Of a DNA stretch of 64,000 bases, positions 18,282-26,402 are shown in pieces; within the stretch, counting starts at the first letter, position 1; every line of letters begins with the position of its first letter. The notes beneath the pieces are model-generated. The model was not told the origin of the DNA, did not search any database, and was given only the letters and a program-made list of their open reading frames with translations. The stretch is from GCA-002708145 sp045562755 (GTDB lineage Bacteria; Chloroflexota; Dehalococcoidia; Lucifugimonadales; Lucifugimonadaceae). The position numbers and the translations under genes are program-made. The stretch spans positions 62,001-126,000 of the forward strand of contig JBJKVF010000006.1 in assembly GCA_045562755.1 (NCBI GenBank), in the 5' to 3' direction.

Positions 18282-18730
18282 GATTCTTAATTCAGAGAGT
18301 TAGTTCGGCCCAAGTATCTGTTGATAAAAAAGTTATAGGTAAAATAGATGATGGGCTCTGCGTTTTTGTAGGTTACAGTATTACTGATACATCCAATGAC
18401 ATAGAATATTTAGTTGATAAATTAATTAAAATGAGAATATTTCCTGATGAATCTAAAGAGAAGTTTTTTGATAAAAACTTAGAAGAAATAAATGGTGAAA
18501 TTTTACTAATTAGTCAATTTACATTATATGCGGATACCAAAAAGGGAAGAAGGCCCTCATTTTTATTAGCTGCTAAATCTGATAAAGCAAAAAATTTATA
18601 TCAAAGCACAATTAAATTATTAAGATCAAAAAACATTCTAGTAGAAACAGGAAAATTTCAAGCTATGATGGAGATAAAAATAATAAATACTGGTCCAACA
18701 ACTATAATGATAGACTCTGAAAACAACTAA
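18278..18730 (+). CDS. dtd: D-aminoacyl-tRNA deacylase
   Basis: A 150-residue proofreading enzyme that removes D-amino acids (and glycine) from mischarged tRNA. It begins with MRFLIQRVSSAQVSVD, has the active-site motif SQFTLYAD, and ends with the cross-subunit Gly-cisPro motif in NTGPTTIMID. Length is exactly typical. It overlaps the zinc-ribbon gene by 4 nt and the convergent nadC gene by 4 nt at its 3' end. Confidence 0.95.
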   Translation: MRFLIQRVSSAQVSVDKKVIGKIDDGLCVFVGYSITDTSNDIEYLVDKLIKMRIFPDESKEKFFDKNLEEINGEILLISQFTLYADTKKGRRPSFLLAAKSDKAKNLYQSTIKLLRSKNILVETGKFQAMMEIKIINTGPTTIMIDSENN

Positions 18731-19626
18731 ATTTCAGATTTGTAATCAAGAGAAATATCTAAAGCCGAAAAAGAATGAGTTATTGATCCTACGGAAATCA
18801 TATCAACTCCAGTTTTAGCAACTGACAAAATATTATTTTGTGAAATCCCTCCAGACGCTTCAATTTTAGCTCTACCTGAATTAACATCAACGATTTTTTT
18901 CATATCTGATAGAGACATATTATCCAGCATTATTATGTCTGCACCTGCTTCTATTGATTCTATAGCATCTTTAACAGACTCAACTTCAATTTCAATTATT
19001 ATTTCTGGAGATACTTTATTTCTTACCATTTGAATTATTTTAGAGAAAGTATATCCATCAGCAATAAGGGCCTCTATATGATTATCTTTAATTAATATTG
19101 CTTCTGATAGATTAATTCTATGATTGAAAGCTCCGCCCATCTTAACGGAATATTTATCCAAATTTCTATAACCAGGCGTTGTTTTCCTTGTGTCTACTAA
19201 CAGTGCAGAAGTTGAGCTAATTGATTTGACTATATTATTAGTTTGCGTTGAAATCCCAGACATTCTTTGTAAAAAATTAAGTGCGACACGTTCAGAAGAT
19301 AATATTGATGACATTTTCCCCGAAACATTTGCAATCACTTGGTTAAGAGTAACCTCATCCCCATCTGATTTATAACTCTTAAAAACAAGTGAATTATCAT
19401 AAAGTTCAAAAACCCTTTTTACAATATTCAATCCTGAAATTACCCCTTCAGATTTACATACAAAGTTACATGAAGAATTCATCTCATGTGGTAAGATAAC
19501 TTTAGTTGTTATATCATCAAAAGCTGTATCTTCGTTAAATGCCATAGTGATTAATTCATCGATGTGTGATGAAGTTAAATTTACTAATTCAGACTCATAT
19601 TTATTATTGAAAAAAGGTAATCCCAT
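18727..19626 (-). CDS. nadC: Nicotinate-nucleotide pyrophosphorylase (quinolinate phosphoribosyltransferase)
   Basis: A 299-residue enzyme that converts quinolinate and PRPP to nicotinate mononucleotide, the third step of de novo NAD synthesis. The family motifs are NFLQRMSGISTQT, LVDTRKTTPGYRNLDKYSVKMGGAFNHR, LIKDNHI and IEASGGIS, and the length is typical. It follows nadA without a gap (stop and start adjacent at 19626/19627), so the two are co-translated. It is the last gene of the miaB-nadA-nadC operon. Confidence 0.95.
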   Translation of the reverse strand: MGLPFFNNKYESELVNLTSSHIDELITMAFNEDTAFDDITTKVILPHEMNSSCNFVCKSEGVISGLNIVKRVFELYDNSLVFKSYKSDGDEVTLNQVIANVSGKMSSILSSERVALNFLQRMSGISTQTNNIVKSISSTSALLVDTRKTTPGYRNLDKYSVKMGGAFNHRINLSEAILIKDNHIEALIADGYTFSKIIQMVRNKVSPEIIIEIEVESVKDAIESIEAGADIIMLDNMSLSDMKKIVDVNSGRAKIEASGGISQNNILSVAKTGVDMISVGSITHSFSALDISLDYKSEI

Positions 19627-20850
19627 TTAAGCTCTATAGCCGCCTAATGAAAGCATTCTTTCAAGTGCAGTATTTGCATGGTGCTTTTTATCATCATCAA
19701 CCTTAATTCGATTAATTGCTACACCCGCCATTATACCTTCTAATACCCATAATAAGTAAGCAGGGTGAATTCTATACATTGTTGCGCAAGGACAAATAAC
19801 CGAATCTAAGCAAAATATATCTTTGTCTGGATTATCTTTGGCTAGCCTATTCACCATATTTATTTCTGTACCTATAGCCCAGCTTGAACCAGAGGCTGAT
19901 TTTTCAACAGTGTCAAGTATTAACTCAGTTGAACCATATATATCTGCAGCTTGTACTACCTCATTTGTACATTCAGGATGAACAATTACTTTAGTTTCAG
20001 GCTTATTTTTTCTTACATGATTAATTTGATCAACAGAAAATCTAGTATGAACAGAACAATGCCCTTTCCACAAAATAACCTTAGATTTTAATATTTCTGA
20101 GTTTGATAAACCTCCATTTTTCTTAAAAGGGTCCCAAACTATAATTTCTGATTCATCAATACCCAATGACTTAGCTGTATTTCTACCTAAGTGTTGGTCT
20201 GGTAAAAAAAGTATTTTCTCACCTTTTTCAAAAGCCCATTCAAAAGCCTTATCAGCATTAGAAGAGGTGCAAACTATTCCACCTTTATCACCACATAGAG
20301 ACTTAATATCTGCAGATGAATTCATGTATGTTATTGGTATAATACTTTTTTTCCCATTAAGTACATTTTCTATTTGAGTCCATGAGTTTCTTACATCTAC
20401 AAATTTAGCCATATCAGCCATTGAGCACCCTGCTGCCAAATTGGGAAGTATAACATTCTGATCAGAAGAGGTAAGAATATCTGCTGTTTCTGCCATAAAA
20501 TGAACACCACAAAAAATTATCCATTTTGCATCTTTATTTTCTGAAGCTATTTTCGAAAGCTTGTATGAATCACCGGAAACATCGGCATACTTAAATACAT
20601 CATCCCTCTGATAATGGTGACCTAAAACAAGAGCTTTAGATCCAATCTCAGATCTAGCAAAACTAATACCTTTATCAATTTCATCAGGAGTAAGCTTTAG
20701 ATATCTTGTTGGAATTTTTTGCCATCTAACTCCAGAGCTAAACTCCTCTTCAAGAGTTTTTGTTCTTAAGTTACCTTCTGTTTGGCAAAAAGCTGACTGT
20801 TCTAATTCTGTTACAGGAACGATATTTTTGTCGGAAAACAAAGTAGTCAT
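19627..20850 (-). CDS. nadA: Quinolinate synthase
   Basis: A 407-residue [4Fe-4S] enzyme that condenses iminoaspartate with dihydroxyacetone phosphate to quinolinate. Landmarks are VLGHHYQRDDVFKYADVSGDSYKL, the first cluster Cys in IIFCGVHFMAETAD, VHPECTNEV with the second, and VICPCATMYRIHP with the third. A ~60-residue N-terminal extension before the core is like the longer NadA forms. The start overlaps the miaB stop by 4 nt. The product iminoaspartate for this enzyme would come from NadX, encoded divergently at 22295. Confidence 0.95.
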   Translation of the reverse strand: MTTLFSDKNIVPVTELEQSAFCQTEGNLRTKTLEEEFSSGVRWQKIPTRYLKLTPDEIDKGISFARSEIGSKALVLGHHYQRDDVFKYADVSGDSYKLSKIASENKDAKWIIFCGVHFMAETADILTSSDQNVILPNLAAGCSMADMAKFVDVRNSWTQIENVLNGKKSIIPITYMNSSADIKSLCGDKGGIVCTSSNADKAFEWAFEKGEKILFLPDQHLGRNTAKSLGIDESEIIVWDPFKKNGGLSNSEILKSKVILWKGHCSVHTRFSVDQINHVRKNKPETKVIVHPECTNEVVQAADIYGSTELILDTVEKSASGSSWAIGTEINMVNRLAKDNPDKDIFCLDSVICPCATMYRIHPAYLLWVLEGIMAGVAINRIKVDDDKKHHANTALERMLSLGGYRA

Positions 20851-22178
20851 ACTGCAATTCCCTCAAATTTATTAAGTTTATTTTTTATAACCTCACCTGA
20901 AAGAGACCAAGAAGAATAATCCGTAATTTTAACATCAATCATTCTCCCAATTAGTAAATCATCAAGTGTATTATTTGAATTACCATTTAAGTAAACTATT
21001 TTATCTGTTCTTGTTCTTCCATGCATTACCCCTCTTTTACGACCTTCGACTAGTATTTGATATTTTTGGGTTAGCATCCTTCGATTTAGAGTATTTTGTA
21101 TATCTTTTTGTAGATCATCAACTATATTCAATCTTTCTTTTTTTATATTTCTATCTATATTATCTGGTAACTTCCTAGAAGCGTATGTTCCATCTCGATT
21201 TGAATATGCAGCTACATGAACTTTATCAAACTCTACTTCTTTCAAAAGTTTTATAGAATTATTAAATTGTTCATCAGTTTCATTAGGAAATCCAACAATC
21301 AAGTCTGTTGTTAAGCTTATTTCAGGTATCATATTTTTTATATATTCAATTTTTCTTAAGTACTGACTTACCGTGTAACCTCTTCTCATATCAACTAACA
21401 CTTTGTTATCTCCAGCTTGAATAGGTAAATTAATATTTTCACAAACTTTTGGCAAGTTTGCAACAAGAGAGATTATTCTTCTTGACATATCATTTGGGTG
21501 AGAAGTAAGAAAGCGAATCCTTTCCAAGCCTTTAATTTCATGTATTTTTTCTACTAAATCAGCCAAATCTAAACGATCCTCAAGATCATGTCCATAAGAA
21601 TCTACATTTTGACCTAAGAGGGTTACTTCTTTCAGTCCTCTTTCAACCATAAGACTCACCTCATCATATATCTCAAATGAATCACGACTTGTTTCTTTGC
21701 CTCGTCTAAATGGAATAATACAGAATGTACAAAATTTGTTACAACCATGAACTATGGGTACAAAAGCAGAAATTTTTGGAGAAATTGGAGTTAAGTCAGA
21801 TAAACATCCTTCCATATTTTTATTGAATCTTACAGATAATAAATCTAGTATTGGATAAAATTCTTGAGGTCTCGCCCAAAGATCTACATGTGGAAATCGT
21901 TTTTTTAAGTTTGATGAATTCGGACCAACCATACAACCCATAACTACTATAATTTTTTCAGGCGATTTCTTCTTAATTTTTCTTAATCTGCCTAAAAAAC
22001 CAGTCGCAGTATCTTCAGCTGACTGACGTACTACGCACGTGTTAACTACTATAACAGATGCATCTATATATGAATTTTCTACCTGAAAGCCCATTTTAAT
22101 TAAACTAGTAGAAAGCTTCTCTGAATCGGAAACATTCATTTGGCAGCCAACAGTAGATATGTTAAATGATGTCATCAT
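20847..22178 (-). CDS. miaB: tRNA-2-methylthio-N6-dimethylallyladenosine synthase
   Basis: A 443-residue radical-SAM methylthiotransferase acting on i6A37 of tRNAs. The N-terminal MTTase domain begins with STVGCQMNVSDSEKL. The radical-SAM cysteines C-x3-C-x2-C occur in VHGCNKFCTFCIIPFRRGKE (about residues 146-153). A C-terminal TRAM domain is present. The SAM-cluster motif with RRGKE is characteristic of MiaB rather than RimO. It is first in the miaB-nadA-nadC operon. The 116-nt gap upstream, shared with nadX, must hold both promoters. Confidence 0.93.
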   Translation of the reverse strand: MMTSFNISTVGCQMNVSDSEKLSTSLIKMGFQVENSYIDASVIVVNTCVVRQSAEDTATGFLGRLRKIKKKSPEKIIVVMGCMVGPNSSNLKKRFPHVDLWARPQEFYPILDLLSVRFNKNMEGCLSDLTPISPKISAFVPIVHGCNKFCTFCIIPFRRGKETSRDSFEIYDEVSLMVERGLKEVTLLGQNVDSYGHDLEDRLDLADLVEKIHEIKGLERIRFLTSHPNDMSRRIISLVANLPKVCENINLPIQAGDNKVLVDMRRGYTVSQYLRKIEYIKNMIPEISLTTDLIVGFPNETDEQFNNSIKLLKEVEFDKVHVAAYSNRDGTYASRKLPDNIDRNIKKERLNIVDDLQKDIQNTLNRRMLTQKYQILVEGRKRGVMHGRTRTDKIVYLNGNSNNTLDDLLIGRMIDVKITDYSSWSLSGEVIKNKLNKFEGIAV

Positions 22179-22279
22179 AAATTATGTTTTTATTTCTTTA
22201 ATTTTACCGATAATATGAAAAATATAAAATAAAAAACAATAAATATTATAAAAAAGTTATTTTTTTTTTACTAAATATG

Positions 22280-22285
22280 TATAAT
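22280..22285 (+). promoter_or_regulatory. Possible -10 box for nadX giving a nearly leaderless transcript
   Basis: A consensus TATAAT hexamer ends 9 nt before the nadX ATG (22295). If used, transcription would start about 3 nt before the start codon. No Shine-Dalgarno sequence is visible before this ATG, which fits a leaderless mRNA. There is no good -35 box 17 nt upstream, only an AT run, so this is tentative. Confidence 0.35.
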
Positions 22286-22294
22286 TTCTAACTT

Positions 22295-23128
22295 ATGAGA
22301 AAAAAAAATCACTTAAAAGTAGGATTTATTGGCACTGGGGCAATATCTTCGATAATAGCTAAAGAGATTGAATCAGGCAAATTAGGCAATATAGAGATTG
22401 TAGCTGTCTTTGATACTAATTTGTCTTTTGCAAATATTTTAGTAAATCAATTAAACTCAAATCCATATATATATAGTTCAATAGAAAATTTAGTTAATAA
22501 TGAGCAAATTGATCTAATTATTGAATGTGCTTCTCAAACTGCTGTGGAAAAAAATGCTGAATTAGTCTTAAAAGCTAATAAAGATATTCTTGTAATGAGC
22601 TCTGGAGCATTACTTAATAAAAATCTATACACTAGACTTGAAGAAATATCAGATAAAAATAATACAAGAATTTATATTCCATCAGGAGCTGTAGGTGCAA
22701 TTGACACGATTAAATCTCTAAAAGGAATGATAAATCAAGTAACTATAACTACAATTAAAAATCCTATTTCTTTGATAGGATCTTTGGGATTTAAAAAATG
22801 GGAAGATAAAGGTATTACAGAAAAAAAATTAATTTTCAAAGGTAATGCCAATGAAGCCATTAAACTGTTTCCTGCAAATGTTAATATTGCAGCTACAATA
22901 AGTTTATCTGGAATAGGACCAGAAAATACTAAAGTACTTGTTTATGCTGATCCGGATTCAAAGATTAATGCGCATGAAGTGTCAATTAAATCCAAAGCTG
23001 GAAATTATAAATTTCTATTTGAAAATCAACCGAGTAAAGAAAATCCAAAAACTAGCTATTTGGCAATTTTATCAGCTATACAAACTATCCGAAGAATAAA
23101 TGGAAATTTCATAGAGATTGGTTCTTGA
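22295..23128 (+). CDS. nadX: L-aspartate dehydrogenase
   Basis: A 277-residue NAD(P)-dependent enzyme that oxidises L-aspartate to iminoaspartate, replacing the oxygen-dependent NadB. The N-terminal Rossmann motif is VGFIGTGAISSIIAKEI. A segment IYIPSGAVGAIDTIKS follows, where family members have the catalytic serine/glycine-rich loop. The C-terminal substrate domain has FPANVNIAATISLSGIG, a highly conserved NadX signature. It is transcribed divergently from miaB-nadA-nadC, so the whole route from aspartate to nicotinate mononucleotide is encoded at one locus. Confidence 0.92.
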   Translation: MRKKNHLKVGFIGTGAISSIIAKEIESGKLGNIEIVAVFDTNLSFANILVNQLNSNPYIYSSIENLVNNEQIDLIIECASQTAVEKNAELVLKANKDILVMSSGALLNKNLYTRLEEISDKNNTRIYIPSGAVGAIDTIKSLKGMINQVTITTIKNPISLIGSLGFKKWEDKGITEKKLIFKGNANEAIKLFPANVNIAATISLSGIGPENTKVLVYADPDSKINAHEVSIKSKAGNYKFLFENQPSKENPKTSYLAILSAIQTIRRINGNFIEIGS

Positions 23129-23185
23129 AAATATTAATTATAATTCAAATAAATGTATAGAAAAAAATAAGTTATTAAAAAATTG

Positions 23186-23278
23186 TGGCGGAGGGTGCGG
23201 GATTCGAACCCGCGAGAAGGCTCAACACCTCCAACCCGCTTAGCAGGCGGGCGCACTAGGCCACTATGCGAACCCTCC
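23186..23278 (-). tRNA. tRNA-Ser (anticodon GCU)
   Basis: A complete class II tRNA on the minus strand. The acceptor stem GGAGGGT pairs with ACCCTCC, and discriminator G and an encoded CCA follow. The anticodon arm CCCGC-CTGCTAA-GCGGG puts GCT in the anticodon position. A long variable arm (typical of serine tRNAs) is followed by a T-arm GCGGG-TTCGAAT-CCCGC. It reads serine codons AGU and AGC. Its high G+C stands out sharply against the surrounding AT-rich DNA. Confidence 0.97.
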
Positions 23279-23309
23279 ATTTTCTAATAATATTTTATCA
23301 TTTTATGAA

Positions 23310-23735
23310 TTATCCAGGCGTACTAGACAACCAACTTTCACCATCTTCGTAGAATTCTTTCTTCCAAATAGGCACTATTTCTTTTAATCTATCTATAAAA
23401 AAATCAGTAGCAGAAATAGAACTTTTTCTATGCTCGCTTGAAATAACAACTACCATACTTATTTGACCTATATCAACTTGACCTGATCTATGAGAAACAG
23501 CAACCTTCTCAACATCCCACTTATTAATCATTTCATCAATAATTTTACTTATAATTTTTTCTGCCATATCCTTATATGATTCATATTCAAGATATAAAAC
23601 TTTTTTTTCATTATTAAAATTTCTAGTAACACCAAAAAAAACATTAATCGCACCAAGGTGATTTTTTTTACAAAAGTTGTATAATTTTTTGAAATCAATT
23701 TCCTCAGTAGTAATTTCTATAAACCTATCAATCAT
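23310..23735 (-). CDS. moaE: Molybdopterin synthase large subunit
   Basis: About 141 residues from the ATG at 23735. A GTG at 23753 is the alternative, but GGAGG at 23747-23751 better serves the ATG. MoaE inserts the dithiolene sulfurs carried by MoaD into cyclic pyranopterin monophosphate. Characteristic segments are AINVFFGVTRNFN, VAVSHRSGQVDIGQ, SEHRKSSISATDFFIDRLK and the catalytic-lysine region IWKKEFYEDGESW. It overlaps the moaD stop by 8 nt, so it is translationally coupled. It is the only molybdenum-cofactor gene pair in the window. Confidence 0.92.
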   Translation of the reverse strand: MIDRFIEITTEEIDFKKLYNFCKKNHLGAINVFFGVTRNFNNEKKVLYLEYESYKDMAEKIISKIIDEMINKWDVEKVAVSHRSGQVDIGQISMVVVISSEHRKSSISATDFFIDRLKEIVPIWKKEFYEDGESWLSSTPG

Positions 23736-23991
23736 TAGTATAAATGCCTCCACTCACAGGAGGAATGATAGCAATTTCATCTCCATTTTTTAATAAATAA
23801 TTATTATCAACATAATCTTCATTCACAGCTAACATACATTTTTTTAAGTCAAAATCACTTAAACTCATTTTCTTTTCTAAAATTTTTATTGCATCTATTA
23901 AACGACTATTTTCTTCACATTCAATGTGTATTTCACGCAAGTTTAATTTTTCTCTTAATATAGAAAAAAATATTATTTTTACTTCAAACAT
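23728..23991 (-). CDS. moaD: Molybdopterin synthase sulfur carrier subunit MoaD, with C-terminal tail after Gly-Gly
   Basis: A ubiquitin-fold sulfur carrier (87 residues from the ATG at 23991; TTG and GTG codons just upstream are alternatives). It has the typical ILREKLNL region near the N-terminus and ends IIPPVSGG followed by five more residues, IYTND. In known MoaD proteins the Gly-Gly must be the very C-terminus, because it is adenylated and turned into a thiocarboxylate. Here the GGA GGC codons also form the Shine-Dalgarno sequence (GGAGG) of moaE. The tail may be trimmed by a peptidase, or may be a mutated stop. Pairing with moaE makes the identity firm. Confidence 0.88.
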   Translation of the reverse strand: MFEVKIIFFSILREKLNLREIHIECEENSRLIDAIKILEKKMSLSDFDLKKCMLAVNEDYVDNNYLLKNGDEIAIIPPVSGGIYTND

Positions 23992-24074
23992 ATACACTTC
24001 CAAGAAAAAAACATAAATATTAGTTATAACAATTATATTAGTTATATTATTAATTGGTTTTTAATTGATTTTTT

Positions 24075-24105
24075 TTGATATCCTTAAACAGCGATTTTTT
24101 ATAAT
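24075..24105 (+). promoter_or_regulatory. Possible promoter of the rpsP operon
   Basis: TTGATA (24075-24080) and TATAAT (24100-24105) are 19 nt apart in the 144-nt gap before rpsP, where a ribosomal-protein operon promoter is expected. The spacing is slightly long. GGAG at 24133-24136 is the ribosome site, 11 nt before the ATG. Confidence 0.4.
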
Positions 24106-24147
24106 TATTAAATATTTTAAAATTAAAATAACGGAGAAATAAAATAG

Positions 24148-24810
24148 ATGGTGAGAATAAGACTTAGGAGAGTTGGAGCTAAAAAAAATCCCTTTTACAG
24201 GATAGTTGTTGCTGATCAAAGAACATCAAGAAATGGCTCTTTCATTGAACAAATTGGGACCTATAATCCTTTCCCAAACCCATCATTGATAAATATCGAT
24301 AACGAGAAGTTAAATGATTGGATTAGCAAAGGGGCGCAACCTTCCGAATCAGTAATTAGTCTTATGTTCTCAATTGGTATAACAAATAAATTTACATCAA
24401 AAATTGTAAAACGTCCACCTCAACCAAAACAAAAAAAAGAAACTCCTAAAGATGAAGCTACTAAGGTTGAAGCTCCTAAGGATGAAGCTCCTAAAGATGA
24501 AGCTCCTAAAGATGAAGCTCCTAAAGATGAAGCTCCTAAAGATGAAGCTCCTAAAGATGAAGCTCCTAAAGATGAAGCTCCTAAAGATGAAGCTCCTAAA
24601 GATGAAGCTCCTAAAGATGAAGCTCCTAAAGATGAAGCTCCTAAAGATGAAGCTCCTAAAGATGAAGCTCCTAAAGATGAAGCTCCTAAAGATGAAGCTC
24701 CTAAAGATGAAGCTCCTAAAGATGAAGCTCCTAAAGATGAAGCTCCTAAAGATGAAGCTCCTAAGGATGAAGCTCCTAAGAATGAAGCTCCTAAGGAAGA
24801 AGCTAAATAA
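24148..24810 (+). CDS. rpsP: Ribosomal protein bS16 with a long (KDEAP)n repeat tail
   Basis: The first ~85 residues are a normal bS16: MVRIRLRRVGAKKNPFYRIVVAD, RTSRNGSFIEQIGTYNP and SEKLNDWISKGAQPSES-type sequence (here NEKLNDWISKGAQPSE). From about residue 92 to the end (220) the protein is a run of the five-residue unit KDEAP with slight variants at both edges. bS16 is normally 80-100 residues, so this tail more than doubles it. The tail is charged (K, D, E) and proline-rich, hence probably disordered and solvent-exposed on the 30S subunit. It starts the rpsP-khpA-rimM cluster, an order well known for these genes, though trmD and rplS are not adjacent here. Confidence 0.92.
   Translation: MVRIRLRRVGAKKNPFYRIVVADQRTSRNGSFIEQIGTYNPFPNPSLINIDNEKLNDWISKGAQPSESVISLMFSIGITNKFTSKIVKRPPQPKQKKETPKDEATKVEAPKDEAPKDEAPKDEAPKDEAPKDEAPKDEAPKDEAPKDEAPKDEAPKDEAPKDEAPKDEAPKDEAPKDEAPKDEAPKDEAPKDEAPKDEAPKDEAPKDEAPKNEAPKEEAK
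24451..24810 (+). repeat. 15-bp in-frame tandem repeat (18 identical units) in the 3' half of rpsP
   Basis: The unit GATGAAGCTCCTAAA is repeated 18 times without a single base change from 24481 to 24750. Two copies ending AAG follow (24751-24780), with degenerate copies at each edge (24451-24480 and 24781-24810). Because the unit is a multiple of three, the other forward frame is also open through the array, giving a meaningless Leu/Met/Lys-rich shadow. Lack of synonymous change points to very recent expansion or homogenisation, and copy number is likely to vary by slippage. Confidence 0.97.
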
Positions 24811-24812
24811 AC

Positions 24813-25103
24813 ATGCCTAAAACAAAAGAAGAAAAAAAAATTGATAATCCTGAATTGAATGCACTCACTGAGATGGTAGAGTATATAGCAAGAGCTCTTG
24901 TAACAACACCTGACGAAGTTAGTGTAAGTTATGAACTAATAGTAGAAGATGACTTAGAAAAATATGTAATACGTCTCAAAGTAGATGATGATGATAAAGG
25001 AAAAATTATAGGTAAAGAAGGAAGAGTAGCTCAGTCAATAAGATCCCTTCTTAGAGTTGCTGCAGTAAAGCTTAACACCAGAATTAACCTTGATATAGAA
25101 TAG
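24813..25103 (+). CDS. khpA: KH-domain RNA-binding protein KhpA
   Basis: A 96-residue single-KH protein with the loop motif KIIGKEGRVAQSIRSLLR (GxxG = GKEG). It binds RNA, and in other bacteria partners KhpB. It carries an extra ~15-residue charged N-terminus compared with the usual 75-80 residues. It lies 2 nt after rpsP and 8 nt before rimM, its expected neighbours, so it is presumably co-transcribed with them. Confidence 0.88.
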   Translation: MPKTKEEKKIDNPELNALTEMVEYIARALVTTPDEVSVSYELIVEDDLEKYVIRLKVDDDDKGKIIGKEGRVAQSIRSLLRVAAVKLNTRINLDIE

Positions 25104-25111
25104 TCTTTCAA

Positions 25112-25609
25112 ATGGATAGCAAAAATCTTATCTTGATTGGCAGAATAATTAAAACAACAGGAATAGATGGTTTCGTAATCATACAATCATACTCGAAAAG
25201 CAAAATAAGATTTTGTGTCGACCAAGAATTTTACATTCAAAACAAATTATACAAAGTAGAAGAAACAAAAAATTCTAACAAGCATCATAAAGTTAGATTT
25301 TTTAATATCAATTCATTAGAAAATGCAAAAAGTTTAATTGGTAAAAATATTATGCAAAGGGAAGAGATGCTGCCAAGTAAGACAGATGATGCTTTTTACC
25401 ATTATCAAATACTCGAGAGTAATATTCTGACTGATGATGGTATAAGTCTTGGCAAAGTTGAACAAATAATAGAAACTGGAAGTAATGATATTCTTGTTGT
25501 AAAAAATAATAAAAAAGAAATACTTATTCCCCTACTGAGTAAAGTATTAATAAAATATATTAAAGAAACAAATACGACAATTATTCATTTACCATATAAA
25601 ATAAACTAA
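25112..25609 (+). CDS. rimM: 16S rRNA processing protein RimM
   Basis: A 165-residue protein with the RimM two-domain layout. The N-terminal beta-barrel begins LILIGRIIKTTGIDGFVII, and the C-terminal PRC-barrel contains HYQILESNILTDDGISLGKVEQIIETGSNDILVV. RimM binds S19 and helps assemble the 30S head. The sequence is rather divergent in the N-terminal GxVxxxhGlxG motif (here GRIIKTTGIDG). Position after rpsP-khpA supports the call. It precedes yebC by 17 nt, which includes an AGGAG ribosome site. Confidence 0.88.
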   Translation: MDSKNLILIGRIIKTTGIDGFVIIQSYSKSKIRFCVDQEFYIQNKLYKVEETKNSNKHHKVRFFNINSLENAKSLIGKNIMQREEMLPSKTDDAFYHYQILESNILTDDGISLGKVEQIIETGSNDILVVKNNKKEILIPLLSKVLIKYIKETNTTIIHLPYKIN

Positions 25610-25626
25610 ATATTAGGAGTAAAAAG

Positions 25627-26382
25627 ATGTCTGGTCATTCAAAATGGAGCACAATAAAGCATAAAAAAGGAGCTGCAGATGCTAAGAGAGGCCAGCTATT
25701 CACAAAACTTTCTAGAGAAATAATGATTGCTGCAAAACAAGGAGATCCAAACCCTGAACTAAATTTTAGATTGAGATTAGCGGTTGATAATGCAAAATCA
25801 ATGAATATGCCAAAAGATAATATTGAAAGAGCTATTTTGAAAGGTAGTGGAGTCGGTAGCGATTCATTAATACTTGAAGAAATAACATATGAAGCTTATG
25901 GACCTGGTGGTATAGGAATAATTATTCAAACTTTGACAGATAACAAAAATAGAACAGCCGCAGAAGTAAGATCACAACTAACTAGATCAGGAGGAAATCT
26001 AGCTGGATCTGGCTCAGTTTCTTGGAATTTTGAGCAGAAAGGATCAATCAATATAAATGTTATAAATGGTAACAATGAAGAAATTGCGCTTGAAGTTGTA
26101 GATAAAGGAGTTGAAGATTTTGAAATAGTAGAAAATAATATACATGTTACTGTAGCATACGAAAAATTTTCCGTAATAAAAAACGATCTAGAGAAAATTC
26201 AAGGAATAGAAATAACTGAAGCAGATTTAGCTCTTGTACCTAACTCCACAACCATGCTTAGCGATAAAGATGGAACACAAACCTTAAAATTAATCGAGGC
26301 ACTTGAAGAGCTAGATGATGTATCAAAAGTATTTTCTAATGCAGATTATTCCGATGAAGCTATAAAAAACTTCTCAAATTAA
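25627..26382 (+). CDS. YebC/PmpR-family protein
   Basis: A 251-residue member of the YebC/PmpR/TACO1 family. It begins with the invariant MSGHSKWSTIKHKKGAADAK and has the AYGPGGIGIIIQTLTDNKNRTAAEVR segment. Members act as DNA-binding regulators in some bacteria and as translation factors relieving ribosome stalling on proline-rich sequences in others. The second role is worth noting beside an rpsP gene that encodes a proline-containing repeat. AGGAG lies just before the ATG. Confidence 0.93.
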   Translation: MSGHSKWSTIKHKKGAADAKRGQLFTKLSREIMIAAKQGDPNPELNFRLRLAVDNAKSMNMPKDNIERAILKGSGVGSDSLILEEITYEAYGPGGIGIIIQTLTDNKNRTAAEVRSQLTRSGGNLAGSGSVSWNFEQKGSININVINGNNEEIALEVVDKGVEDFEIVENNIHVTVAYEKFSVIKNDLEKIQGIEITEADLALVPNSTTMLSDKDGTQTLKLIEALEELDDVSKVFSNADYSDEAIKNFSN

Positions 26383-26402
26383 AGCAATAAAAAAAACCTT
26401 AT

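Noticed and set aside
24451..24810. CRISPR array, because of the regular repeat
   Set aside because: The units are contiguous with no spacers, are 15 bp long and lie in frame inside rpsP.
24452..24820. A 122-residue Leu/Met/Lys repeat frame on the plus strand
   Set aside because: It is the second frame of the 15-bp rpsP repeat; any repeat unit that is a multiple of three keeps several frames open. No family and no ribosome site.
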